Shown here: positions 19,698 to 26,696 of the stretch, one piece after another
Numbering within the stretch: position 1 is the stretch's first letter
How the letters are laid out: each line of letters starts with the position of its first letter
Assembly (NCBI RefSeq): GCF_900129215.1
Contig: NZ_FQUQ01000003.1
Location: 514,101-578,100 of the forward strand
Direction: 5' to 3'
Length of the DNA stretch: 64,000 bases
Origin: Pedobacter caeni
GTDB taxonomy: Bacteria > Bacteroidota > Bacteroidia > Sphingobacteriales > Sphingobacteriaceae
The notes under the pieces: generated by a model
What the model was told of the DNA's origin: nothing
The model's input: only the letters and a program-made list of their open reading frames with translations
The model's database searches: none
Program-made: the position numbers and the translations under genes

Positions 19698-19958
19698 TTC
19701 TTGTATTGAATAGTTATTAAAGTCGCGCTAATAAAATGCAGCCGAAAATAAAGAATAAGATTGATAAACGTACAAAGTAATGGACAGTTTAACAAATTTA
19801 ACGAAGGAGGAGGGCCTCCTTATTACTATATCACTTATATGTTACCCTTGGGGAGGGGATACTTTGTAAGTAGTCAGCAGTCTTGAAGAGGAAGTTTGAA
19901 AGACAACAGGTGCTCTACTTCATTTTTTTGTTTAAAAAATGTGAAACAACTTTTATTA
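19698..19958. other. AT-rich intergenic region, no gene
   Basis: This stretch separates the DUF2723 gene from the BlaI-type promoter. It holds a small inverted repeat (AAGGAGG at 19804-19810, CCTCCTT at 19815-19821) and the first copy of a ~51-base box at 19880-19930 that recurs after the serine hydrolase. I see no coding signal. Confidence 0.6.
19880..19930 (+). repeat. Imperfect direct repeat, left copy
   Basis: Begins GTCTTGAA, contains TGAAAG, CAACA and TGCTCTA, and ends in a T-run plus G. The same blocks in the same order recur at 21636-21687, on the far side of the blaI fossil and serine hydrolase. Spacing differs by a few bases, so it is a diverged copy. Confidence 0.5.
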
Positions 19959-19998
19959 TACGAATACATTCGTAGATTTGAGTACGAAGAAGTTCGTA
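19959..19998 (+). promoter_or_regulatory. BlaI/MecI-type operator pair overlapping a TAnnTTTG promoter
   Basis: Operator 1 is TACGAATACATTCGTA (19959-19974, seven-base arms); operator 2 is TACGAAGAAGTTCGTA (19983-19998, six-base arms). Between them the -7 box TAGATTTG (19973-19980) shares two bases with operator 1, and operator 2 covers the expected transcription start. This is a classic repressor-blocked promoter layout. The fossil of a BlaI-family gene begins just downstream, which fits autoregulation in the ancestor. Confidence 0.75.
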
Positions 19999-20000
19999 GT

Positions 20001-20105
20001 ATGCTGAACGGAGTAATCATATTAACCATAGAAGGCGAAATGGAGATGCTAAAGGCACTTTGAAAAATGGAAAACTGCACCGTTCCTGAGGTTCAGGAGT
20101 CTTTA
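20001..20105 (+). pseudogene. Truncated blaI/mecI-family repressor gene (fossil)
   Basis: Reading from 20001, the frame gives ILTIEGEMEMLKAL, a stop (TGA at 20061-20063), then KMENCTVPEVQESLN. BlaI-family N-termini read like LTxxExELExLxxLW...TVxEVxExL, so the stop stands exactly where the conserved Trp is expected (TGG to TGA). Homology fades after about 35 residues and the rest of the repressor is absent; the serine hydrolase starts instead. The intact upstream operators support the identification. Family alignment is from memory, so this needs a search. Confidence 0.65.
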
Positions 20106-20147
20106 AACTTAAATAACAAGCGATTAAACCAAACTATTTACAAAAAG

Positions 20148-21563
20148 ATGAACTATAAAAATCTAATTCTATCAGCTATACTGCTGATTACATCGATCTT
20201 CTCTTTTGGGCAGAAAAGCAAACCAGCAGAAAGATTAGATTCATTATTCAATGTGCTTGCAGAACAAAATCAGTTTAATGGAAGTGTTCTAATTGCTGAT
20301 AAAGGGAAAGTAATTTATAAAAATGGAAAAGGCTACAGTAACGAGCTGACAAAAGAGAGAAATAATACCAATACCATTTTTGAATTGGCATCTTGCAGCA
20401 AACAGTTTATTGGTGTTGGTGTCGCTATATTACATAGAGACAATAAGATAAACTACACAGACGATATTACCCTTTATATTCCAGAGTTGTCAAACTTTAA
20501 AGGGGTAAAAATCTATGATTTATTAAGGCATACAAGTGGAGTACCTGAATTTTTAGGGAAGTTTAGACAAGATTGGAAGAATGATAAAATTGCAACAAAC
20601 CAGGATGTCATAAATTATTACGCACAGGGAAAAGACACTTTAGAATTTTTGCCAGGGTCAAAGCATCAATACCGTAATACAAATTATGTTTTTTTAGCAA
20701 CTATAATAGAAAGGGTATCGAAACAAAAAATTGATGCCTACCTATCTGAAAACATATTTAAGCCTTTAAATATGAACAGAACGTTTATCTACGCTAGAAG
20801 AGTTAATCCTAAAAGCATAAAAAACTACGCCTATGGCTACTATTGGGTTAAAAATAAATTTGAAAAAGCAACCGAAGATGATGCAAAAATCGGAGATATG
20901 ACCAGTTATTATATGGATGGAATTGTTGGGGGTGCAAAAGTCAACTCGACAGTCGAAGATGTTTACAAATGGATAAATGCGTTGAAAAATAACACTTTAT
21001 TAAGTAAAGAAGAATTTAATGAAGTGATGAATTTTAGTGAAACCAGTAATAAGAAAATTGTTAGGTACGGTTTTGGATTTGAAGTGCGAAAAAACAACGA
21101 TAATATAAGCTACGGCCATACAGGTAGCTGGGATGGCTATATCACCTTTACCCACTACAATTCTAAGAATGACAGAACAGTAATTGTTTTAAATAACTTT
21201 AACAACGGAGTATACCCTTATCAATCTATTCTCGAAATTTTGGACAATAAGCCTTCTTCGAACGAATTCAGTAAAAAAATAAGTTTACCGGAAGAAGAAA
21301 TTAAAAAATTTGTTGGCGAATACGTTGACTCAGAAAAACCAACTGAAAAACATGTAATAAGTTATTTAAACAAACATTTAGTATATAATACAGATAAAAT
21401 AAGTTGGGATATGCGTTTTTTTCCAACTGGAAACAACACCTTTCAAGCTATAAGACAAGGTGGCACTGACGGAGTAATGAAATTTATAAGACAAGACGAT
21501 GGTTCGGTAAAATTAGAAATGACGCAATATGGGCAGAATATTGGCAATGGAATTCGAAAATAA
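20148..21563 (+). CDS. Secreted class C beta-lactamase-like serine hydrolase
   Basis: 471 residues from the ATG at 20148, chosen because it starts a signal peptide (MNYKNLILSAILLITSIFSFGQ); the frame opens earlier only because it is in phase with the blaI fossil. The active-site Ser-x-x-Lys is SCSK (82-85) and the Tyr-x-Asn motif is YRN (175-177). A HTGSWDG segment resembles the third beta-lactamase-fold motif. A C-terminal lipocalin-like DUF3471 region follows. The gene is visibly richer in A+T (AAA, ATA, AAT codons) than its neighbours, which suggests later acquisition. Whether it cleaves beta-lactams or peptides is unknown. Confidence 0.85.
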   Translation: MNYKNLILSAILLITSIFSFGQKSKPAERLDSLFNVLAEQNQFNGSVLIADKGKVIYKNGKGYSNELTKERNNTNTIFELASCSKQFIGVGVAILHRDNKINYTDDITLYIPELSNFKGVKIYDLLRHTSGVPEFLGKFRQDWKNDKIATNQDVINYYAQGKDTLEFLPGSKHQYRNTNYVFLATIIERVSKQKIDAYLSENIFKPLNMNRTFIYARRVNPKSIKNYAYGYYWVKNKFEKATEDDAKIGDMTSYYMDGIVGGAKVNSTVEDVYKWINALKNNTLLSKEEFNEVMNFSETSNKKIVRYGFGFEVRKNNDNISYGHTGSWDGYITFTHYNSKNDRTVIVLNNFNNGVYPYQSILEILDNKPSSNEFSKKISLPEEEIKKFVGEYVDSEKPTEKHVISYLNKHLVYNTDKISWDMRFFPTGNNTFQAIRQGGTDGVMKFIRQDDGSVKLEMTQYGQNIGNGIRK

Positions 21564-21635
21564 CTGGAAACCTTTCCATCTTCTTTTTCATGACAGGGTA
21601 AACGTTCCCCATTATGAAATTGTTACGGGTAAGAG

Positions 21636-21687
21636 GTCTTGAAAAGGGGGGCTGAAAGGCAACACACCCTTTGCTCTATTTTTTTTG
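21636..21687 (+). repeat. Imperfect direct repeat, right copy
   Basis: Counterpart of 19880-19930: shares GTCTTGAA at the start, TGAAAG, CAACA, TGCTCTA and the terminal T-run plus G, in the same order and orientation. The pair brackets the AT-rich serine hydrolase unit. Confidence 0.5.
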
Positions 21688-21730
21688 AAAAAAAAGTTAA
21701 AAAAAAGATCATTGGCAACTTCCTGATTTT

Positions 21731-21784
21731 AAATAATTTATTTCTCCGTAAAAGCGAAGCGCTTAAATTATTTTAATTTTTTTT
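21731..21784 (+). terminator. Possible terminator after the serine hydrolase
   Basis: AAATAATTTA (21731-21740) pairs perfectly with TAAATTATTT (21764-21773), followed by an eight-T run ending at 21784. It is AT-rich and has a long loop, so weaker evidence than the other terminators. It lies ~170 bases after the stop codon. Confidence 0.4.
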
Positions 21785-21794
21785 AGGTCAGCCC

Positions 21795-21824
21795 TTGCAA
21801 AAATCAAAAATGTGCGTACATTTG
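21795..21824 (+). promoter_or_regulatory. Promoter of tRNA-Gln
   Basis: -33 TTG at 21795-21797 and -7 TACATTTG at 21817-21824 with a 19-base spacer, matching the Bacteroidota sigma consensus. The tRNA starts 45 bases later. Confidence 0.75.
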
Positions 21825-21868
21825 CATTCCCTTACAAAGCAAGCCTATCACGCTTTAAAAGGAAAGAT

Positions 21869-21939
21869 TGCCCGATAGTATAAAGGTAGTACAACGGTTT
21901 TTGGTACCGTTTGTCTAGGTTCGAATCCTGGTCGGGCAA
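21869..21939 (+). tRNA. tRNA-Gln (anticodon TTG)
   Basis: A complete cloverleaf is visible: seven-base-pair acceptor stem (TGCCCGA with TCGGGCA), anticodon stem ACGGT/ACCGT around a TTTTGGT loop giving anticodon TTG, and a T arm with TTCGAAT between CTAGG and CCTGG. The discriminator base is A and CCA is not encoded, so it must be added after transcription. It precedes prs by about 70 bases and probably has its own promoter at 21795-21824. Confidence 0.93.
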
Positions 21940-22010
21940 CAAAACATATTCGGATTGTGGTTTTACTCACAATCCGATTTTTTTTAACCCGCATTGATAC
22001 ACCTTTAATC

Positions 22011-22952
22011 ATGCCATTGCAGTTTAACCCAGTTAAGCTTTTTGCCGGAACCGGTACAAAAGAATTAGCAATCAAAATTGCCGAGAGCTACGGCAAGCCA
22101 CTAGGCGATGTCACTTTAAACCGGTTTAGCGACGGTGAATTCCAACCTTCTTACGATGAAACAGTACGTGGTTGTGATGTCTTCCTAATCAACTCTACTT
22201 ACCAGCCTAACGACAACTTAATGGAGCTTTTGTTAATGATTGATGCCGCAAAACGCGCATCTGCTCATTACATTACTGCTGTTGTTCCTTATTATGGTTT
22301 AGCCAGACAAGACAGGAAAGATAAACCACGTGTAGCCATCGGAGCAAAACTGGTAGCGAACTTATTAAAGTCTGCAGGTATTCACAGGATCATGACGATG
22401 GACCTTCATGCTGCTCAGATACAAGGATTCTTCGATATCCCGGTAGACCACTTAGATGGTTCGGTGATTTTCGTTCCTTATATCAAAAGCTTAGGCCTGG
22501 AGAATCTAACCATTGCTTCTCCGGATATGGGCGGTTCTTACCGGGCACGTACTTTTGCGAAGTTCTTTAATGCAGAGGTGGTGATTTGTGATAAGAGACG
22601 TAAACGTGCCAATGAAATTGAGTCTATGTCGATCATTGGAGATGTGGTTGGTCAGGATATCGTTTTAATTGACGACATTTGCGACACCGCAGGAACTTTA
22701 TCCAAAGCAGCAGCGCTGATTATGGAAAAAGGGGCGAAGAGTGTACGTGCGGTTTGTACGCATCCGGTATTGTCAGGAAATGCTTATGAAACGATTGAGA
22801 ACTCCATGCTGGCGGAACTGATCGTTACAGATACCATCCCTCTGAAACGTCCGAGTGATAAAATCAGGGTATTGAGTACGGCTGAGTTATTTGCAAAAGC
22901 AATTGCCAATGTAAATGAACACGGTTCGATCAGTGACCTTTTTAAAGTTTAA
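22011..22952 (+). CDS. prs: Ribose-phosphate pyrophosphokinase (PRPP synthetase)
   Basis: 313 residues from the ATG at 22011, whose product begins with the conserved VKLFAGTGTKELA strand; the frame extends further up but without family similarity. Key motifs: YYGLARQDRKDKPR (ATP/flexible loop region), MTMDLHAAQIQGFFDIPVDHL, and the PRPP loop IVLIDDICDTAGTL. The enzyme makes PRPP from ribose-5-phosphate and ATP for nucleotide, His and Trp synthesis. It is followed after 30 bases by rplY. Confidence 0.97.
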   Translation: MPLQFNPVKLFAGTGTKELAIKIAESYGKPLGDVTLNRFSDGEFQPSYDETVRGCDVFLINSTYQPNDNLMELLLMIDAAKRASAHYITAVVPYYGLARQDRKDKPRVAIGAKLVANLLKSAGIHRIMTMDLHAAQIQGFFDIPVDHLDGSVIFVPYIKSLGLENLTIASPDMGGSYRARTFAKFFNAEVVICDKRRKRANEIESMSIIGDVVGQDIVLIDDICDTAGTLSKAAALIMEKGAKSVRAVCTHPVLSGNAYETIENSMLAELIVTDTIPLKRPSDKIRVLSTAELFAKAIANVNEHGSISDLFKV

Positions 22953-22982
22953 TATTTTTAATACATATATAATCAATAAAAA

Positions 22983-23561
22983 ATGAAAACAATCGCAATT
23001 AGCGGTTCTCCAAGAGAGAACGTAGGGAAACGCGATGCTAAGGAGCTTCGCTATGAAGGTAAAGTTCCTGCAGTATTGTATGGTGGTAAAGAGCAAAAAC
23101 ACTTTGCTGTAATTACAACCGAATTGAAGGATGCTATTTACACTCCGGAAGCAAACTTTGTTGAAATTGACATTAATGGTACTAAAACTAAAGCAATCAT
23201 TAAAGAATTACAATTTCACCCACTTACTGACCTTTTATTACACGTAGATTTTCTTCAGTTATTTGATGACAAAGAAATCTTGATGGAAATCCCTGTTAAA
23301 TTAACCGGTACTTCTCCAGGTGTTAAAATGGGTGGTAAATTAGTACAGAAATTACGTAAACTTCGTGTTAGAGCATTCCCTAAAGATATGCCTCAAACAG
23401 TTGAAGTGAGCATTGCGAAATTAGAAGTTGGAAACTTGTTCCGCGTACGTGACCTTGCAAAAGCTGACTACGTGATCACAAACACTCCTGAAGATACCAT
23501 CGTATCTGTAGGAATGTCAAGAGCTTTAAAACAAGCAGAAAACGAAGCTAACAAGAAATAA
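22983..23561 (+). CDS. rplY: 50S ribosomal protein L25/general stress protein Ctc
   Basis: 192 residues, the two-domain Ctc form: an N-terminal 5S-rRNA-binding L25 domain (REEVGKRDAKELR-like start, VPAVLYGGKEQKHFAV) and a C-terminal TL5 beta domain with LTGTSPGVKMGGKLVQKLRKLRV. It binds 5S rRNA in the central protuberance of the large subunit. The prs-rplY-pth order is a common bacterial arrangement; a terminator follows 17 bases after the stop. Confidence 0.95.
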   Translation: MKTIAISGSPRENVGKRDAKELRYEGKVPAVLYGGKEQKHFAVITTELKDAIYTPEANFVEIDINGTKTKAIIKELQFHPLTDLLLHVDFLQLFDDKEILMEIPVKLTGTSPGVKMGGKLVQKLRKLRVRAFPKDMPQTVEVSIAKLEVGNLFRVRDLAKADYVITNTPEDTIVSVGMSRALKQAENEANKK

Positions 23562-23578
23562 TTTCTTTTAGCTTATTC

Positions 23579-23614
23579 AAAAAAAGCAGTACTGGTAACG
23601 GTGCTGCTTTTTTT
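23579..23614 (+). terminator. Terminator after rplY
   Basis: An A-run with GCAGTAC pairs, with one mismatch, across a short loop to GTGCTGC followed by seven T residues. It separates rplY from pth. Confidence 0.8.
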
Positions 23615-23655
23615 GTGAAATCAATATTTGACGGGCATGAATTAAAGATTACTAT

Positions 23656-23663
23656 TATATTTG
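23656..23663 (+). promoter_or_regulatory. -7 box directly upstream of pth (near-leaderless start)
   Basis: TATATTTG ends only six bases before the pth start codon. With initiation expected a few bases past the box, the message would have little or no leader. Confidence 0.6.
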
Positions 23664-23669
23664 CAATAC

Positions 23670-24230
23670 ATGAAATATCTAATTGTTGGTTTAGGGAATA
23701 TCGGTCCTGAGTATATGGATACACGACATAACATCGGTTTTATGATCGCCGATGAATTGGTGAAAGAACTTGGCGGCTCATTTTCCAATGTCCGTCTGGC
23801 TTATTATTCCGAGGTGTCCTTTAAAGGGAAAAAGCTGCATGTGATTAAGCCAACCACCTATATGAACCTGAGTGGTAAATCGGTCAATTACTATATGCAG
23901 GAGTTGAGAATTCCATTGGAGAATGTCTTGGTCATTGTAGATGACCTGGCTTTACCCCTGGGTAAACTGAGGTTGAAAATGCAGGGCAGCAGTGCCGGGC
24001 ATAATGGTCTGAAAAGCATTGAAGGCCTTTGCGGCGGACAAAACTATCCGCGTTTGCGTTTCGGCATCAGTGATAACTTTGCCAAAGGCAGACAAGCGGA
24101 TTATGTCCTCGGTCCTTTTGATAAAGACGAGTTACCAGAGCTTCCTGCTTTGATTGATAAAAGCGTGGACCTGATTAAAAGCTTTGTAACCATTGGTCCG
24201 GCGCTTACCATGACTGCTTTTAATAAGTAG
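23670..24230 (+). CDS. pth: Peptidyl-tRNA hydrolase
   Basis: 186 residues starting MKYLIVGLGNIG, the canonical Pth N-terminus, with the catalytic His20 in DTRHNIGF and Asn10 in GLGN. KPTTYMNLSGKSV, DDLALPLGKLRLK and GSSAGHNGLKS complete the family signature. It recycles peptidyl-tRNA released from stalled ribosomes. The rplY terminator upstream and a -7 box six bases before the ATG indicate its own promoter. Its last 11 bases overlap the convergent kinase gene, with no terminator in between. Confidence 0.97.
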   Translation: MKYLIVGLGNIGPEYMDTRHNIGFMIADELVKELGGSFSNVRLAYYSEVSFKGKKLHVIKPTTYMNLSGKSVNYYMQELRIPLENVLVIVDDLALPLGKLRLKMQGSSAGHNGLKSIEGLCGGQNYPRLRFGISDNFAKGRQADYVLGPFDKDELPELPALIDKSVDLIKSFVTIGPALTMTAFNK

Positions 24231-25821
24231 CATCTCCCATTCCGGAATATTTCGTTATTTTCTCGTGTAAGATCTCTAATTCAAAAGGTTTACTCACCAC
24301 ATCATTTGCCCCGGCATCAATTGCGGTTTGTTTATCTGTTTCCAGGACGGCCGCGGAGAAGGTGATGATCGGGATGCCTTCCTTGCCCCTGATAAAGCCT
24401 TCACGGATGAGTTTAATGGCATCCAGTCCGTTCATTACCGGCATAAAGGTATCCATCAGGATCAGGTCATAGTCTGATTCTTTGAGCCTGTCCAACGCTT
24501 CTTTGCCATTTTCTACCACATCCGGTTGAATTTCCCAGTCCTTCAGTATTTTAATGATCAGAAATTTGTTGATGGGATTGTCTTCTGCAACCAGAACCCT
24601 TAACCCTTTGAAGGGACCTAAATAAGGTTTATTGGTTTTTTTTACCACTACAGTATCTTTTAACACTTCATACCAGTTGGTGAAACAGAAAGTACTGCCA
24701 ACACCTTCTTCGCTGATGACTTCAAGGACTCCTCCTTTTAACTTAGCCAGATTTTTAACAATAGACAAACCCAGGCCTGTACCTCCAAACTTTACCGTAG
24801 TTTGCTCATCCGCCTGTTCAAAGGTTTCAAAGATCTTATCAATATTGTCTCTGGCAATGCCGATACCCGTATCAATTACGGAAAATTTAATCTGCAGGTT
24901 ATTTCCTTTTCTGTCGATGATCTCTGTTTTCAGGGTAACACTTCCCTGGATCGTAAACTTAATGGCGTTGCCAATCAGGTTCATCAGAATCTGGTTCAGG
25001 CGAAGTGAATCTGCCAATACCAATTTTGGTAGCTCTGCATCAAACTCGGTGATCAGGTCCAGTTCTTTTTCTATTGCACGAATGCGTAGCAGGTTTACCA
25101 CAGAATTGCAGATTTTTACAATATCTGTTTCGGAACGGTTAATTTTAAATTTACCGGACTCTATTTTTGACAGGTCCAGAATGTCATTGATTACTCCTAA
25201 CAGGGAATCCGAGGAAATCTCCAGCAGGTTGATCATCTCCTTCTGTTCTGGTGTCAGGTTAGTTCTTCCCAGCAAATTCGCCAGTCCGATAATTCCGTTG
25301 ATCGGGGTGCGGATTTCATGGCTCATGTTCGCCAGGAAATTTTCTTTAATCCGTTTCCCTTGCTCTGCCTGTTCCTTTGCTTTGATCAGCTCTTTCTGGT
25401 AAGCTTCCAGTTCCAGGTTTTTCTTTTTGATCTCCCTTTCATTTCTGACCAGTTGAATGAAGGAGTCTACCTTAGCAGAAGTGACATAAGGGTCGAGTGG
25501 TTTGTACAGGTAATCTACTGCACCAGTATTCAATCCTTTTACGGCATACTTTGTTTCCTTGGAAATTGCGGTTACAAATATGATGAGTATCCCTTTGGTT
25601 CTGGGATTGCTTTTTAAAATCTCTACCAGTTCAAAACCATCCATTTCCGGCATTTGTACATCGACCAGGGCGATGGCGATATCCATTTCCCAGGATATTC
25701 TCAGTGCTTCATTGGGATTAGTGGTAGTGATAATATTGATGTCATCCCGTTGAAGCAAGGCTTCAAGGGCAATGATGTTTTCTGGTCTGTCATCAACGAT
25801 TAAGATGTTAATCTTTTCCAT
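24220..25821 (-). CDS. Hybrid response regulator/histidine kinase (REC-coiled coil-HisKA-HATPase-REC)
   Basis: 533 residues, soluble. Domain order: receiver (~5-120, ALVDVQMPEMDG with phospho-acceptor Asp54), a coiled coil (~125-155), HisKA with FLANMSHEIRTPING (His168), HATPase with NAIKF, DTGIGIA and GGTGLGLSI boxes (~280-390), and a second receiver (~405-525, LILMDTFMPVMNG). No membrane segment, so it probably takes phosphate or protein input from the two upstream genes. It lies 49 bases after CheR on the same strand. Target unknown. Confidence 0.92.
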   Translation of the reverse strand: MEKINILIVDDRPENIIALEALLQRDDINIITTTNPNEALRISWEMDIAIALVDVQMPEMDGFELVEILKSNPRTKGILIIFVTAISKETKYAVKGLNTGAVDYLYKPLDPYVTSAKVDSFIQLVRNEREIKKKNLELEAYQKELIKAKEQAEQGKRIKENFLANMSHEIRTPINGIIGLANLLGRTNLTPEQKEMINLLEISSDSLLGVINDILDLSKIESGKFKINRSETDIVKICNSVVNLLRIRAIEKELDLITEFDAELPKLVLADSLRLNQILMNLIGNAIKFTIQGSVTLKTEIIDRKGNNLQIKFSVIDTGIGIARDNIDKIFETFEQADEQTTVKFGGTGLGLSIVKNLAKLKGGVLEVISEEGVGSTFCFTNWYEVLKDTVVVKKTNKPYLGPFKGLRVLVAEDNPINKFLIIKILKDWEIQPDVVENGKEALDRLKESDYDLILMDTFMPVMNGLDAIKLIREGFIRGKEGIPIITFSAAVLETDKQTAIDAGANDVVSKPFELEILHEKITKYSGMGDATY

Positions 25822-25870
25822 AGGTCTCTGGTATGAGGTAGTGTTTTTGGGGATGATTTTATTGGACCCC

Positions 25871-26695
25871 TTATGCTATTTTTTGGTAAATATTGTTTTT
25901 CTTATCAATGACTTTGAAACGGCCGGTTTCTGTACTTCTTAATGTTTCTTTGGCCCCTAAACAGAGGAACCCAAAATTAGCTAAACTATTGTAGAATAAT
26001 TCAATGACTCTTTTTTGCAGATCAGTATTAAAATAGATCAATACGTTACGGCAGGAGATGACCTGAAATTCGTTAAACACCCCATCTGAGGCCAGGTTAT
26101 GTGCGGAGAACAACAGGTTCTTTTTTAAAGAACGGTTGATGGAGGCTGCTTCGTACCGGGCTGTATAAAAATCGGAAAGCGTATGCATGGTTCCTGTCTT
26201 CTGATAGTTTTCGGAATACAGCTTCATTTTCTGCAGGTCATAGATCCCGTCTTTTGCGAAATCCAGTACATCGTTATTGATATCAGTCCCATAAAAGAAG
26301 CTCCTGTCATAGAGTTCCTGTTCGGCAAACATGATGGCATAGGAATACAACTCTTCCCCGGTTGAACAACCGGCATTCCATACTTTTATCCTTTGGTAGG
26401 AGCGAAGATAGGGGATGATATTTTCCTTTACCGACCTGTAAAATGTAGGATCCCGGAACATTTCTGTAACGTTAACCGTCACCTCAATCAAAAACGATTC
26501 GAAGTAATCATGGTCATTTGTCAGCAGGGTACGTAAGTCAAATAAACTTAACTTTTGTAATTGCATAATCCGGGTAACCCTTCTTTTCAGGGAAGCGGCA
26601 GAGTAGTCACTGAAATCAAAGCCATGAATGTTTTTTATGAAATCAATTAATTCTGACAATTGATCATAGCTGATGTAATCCTCCTCCTTATGCAT
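25871..26695 (-). CDS. CheR-type protein-glutamate methyltransferase
   Basis: 274 residues. An N-terminal helical domain (IKNIHGFDFSDYSAASLKRRVTRIM) precedes the SAM-binding domain: VTEMFRDPTFYRSV, WNAGCSTGEELYS (motif I), FYGTDINNDVLDFA and ISCRNVLIYF. CheR enzymes methylate glutamates of chemoreceptors using S-adenosylmethionine. No chemoreceptor or CheB gene is seen here; instead it sits one base after a large sensor kinase, so it may methylate that protein's coiled coil or act in a non-chemotaxis pathway (inference). Confidence 0.92.
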   Translation of the reverse strand: MHKEEDYISYDQLSELIDFIKNIHGFDFSDYSAASLKRRVTRIMQLQKLSLFDLRTLLTNDHDYFESFLIEVTVNVTEMFRDPTFYRSVKENIIPYLRSYQRIKVWNAGCSTGEELYSYAIMFAEQELYDRSFFYGTDINNDVLDFAKDGIYDLQKMKLYSENYQKTGTMHTLSDFYTARYEAASINRSLKKNLLFSAHNLASDGVFNEFQVISCRNVLIYFNTDLQKRVIELFYNSLANFGFLCLGAKETLRSTETGRFKVIDKKNNIYQKIA

Positions 26696-26696
26696 A

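Noticed and set aside
20067..20147. Upstream start for the serine hydrolase at 20067
   Set aside because: Would put 27 residues of blaI-fossil sequence before a normal signal peptide; ATG at 20148 is the better start.
24632..25402. Plus-strand open frame of 256 codons opposite the hybrid kinase
   Set aside because: Lies wholly inside the well-supported kinase gene on the other strand; composition is a Ser/Arg-rich shadow.
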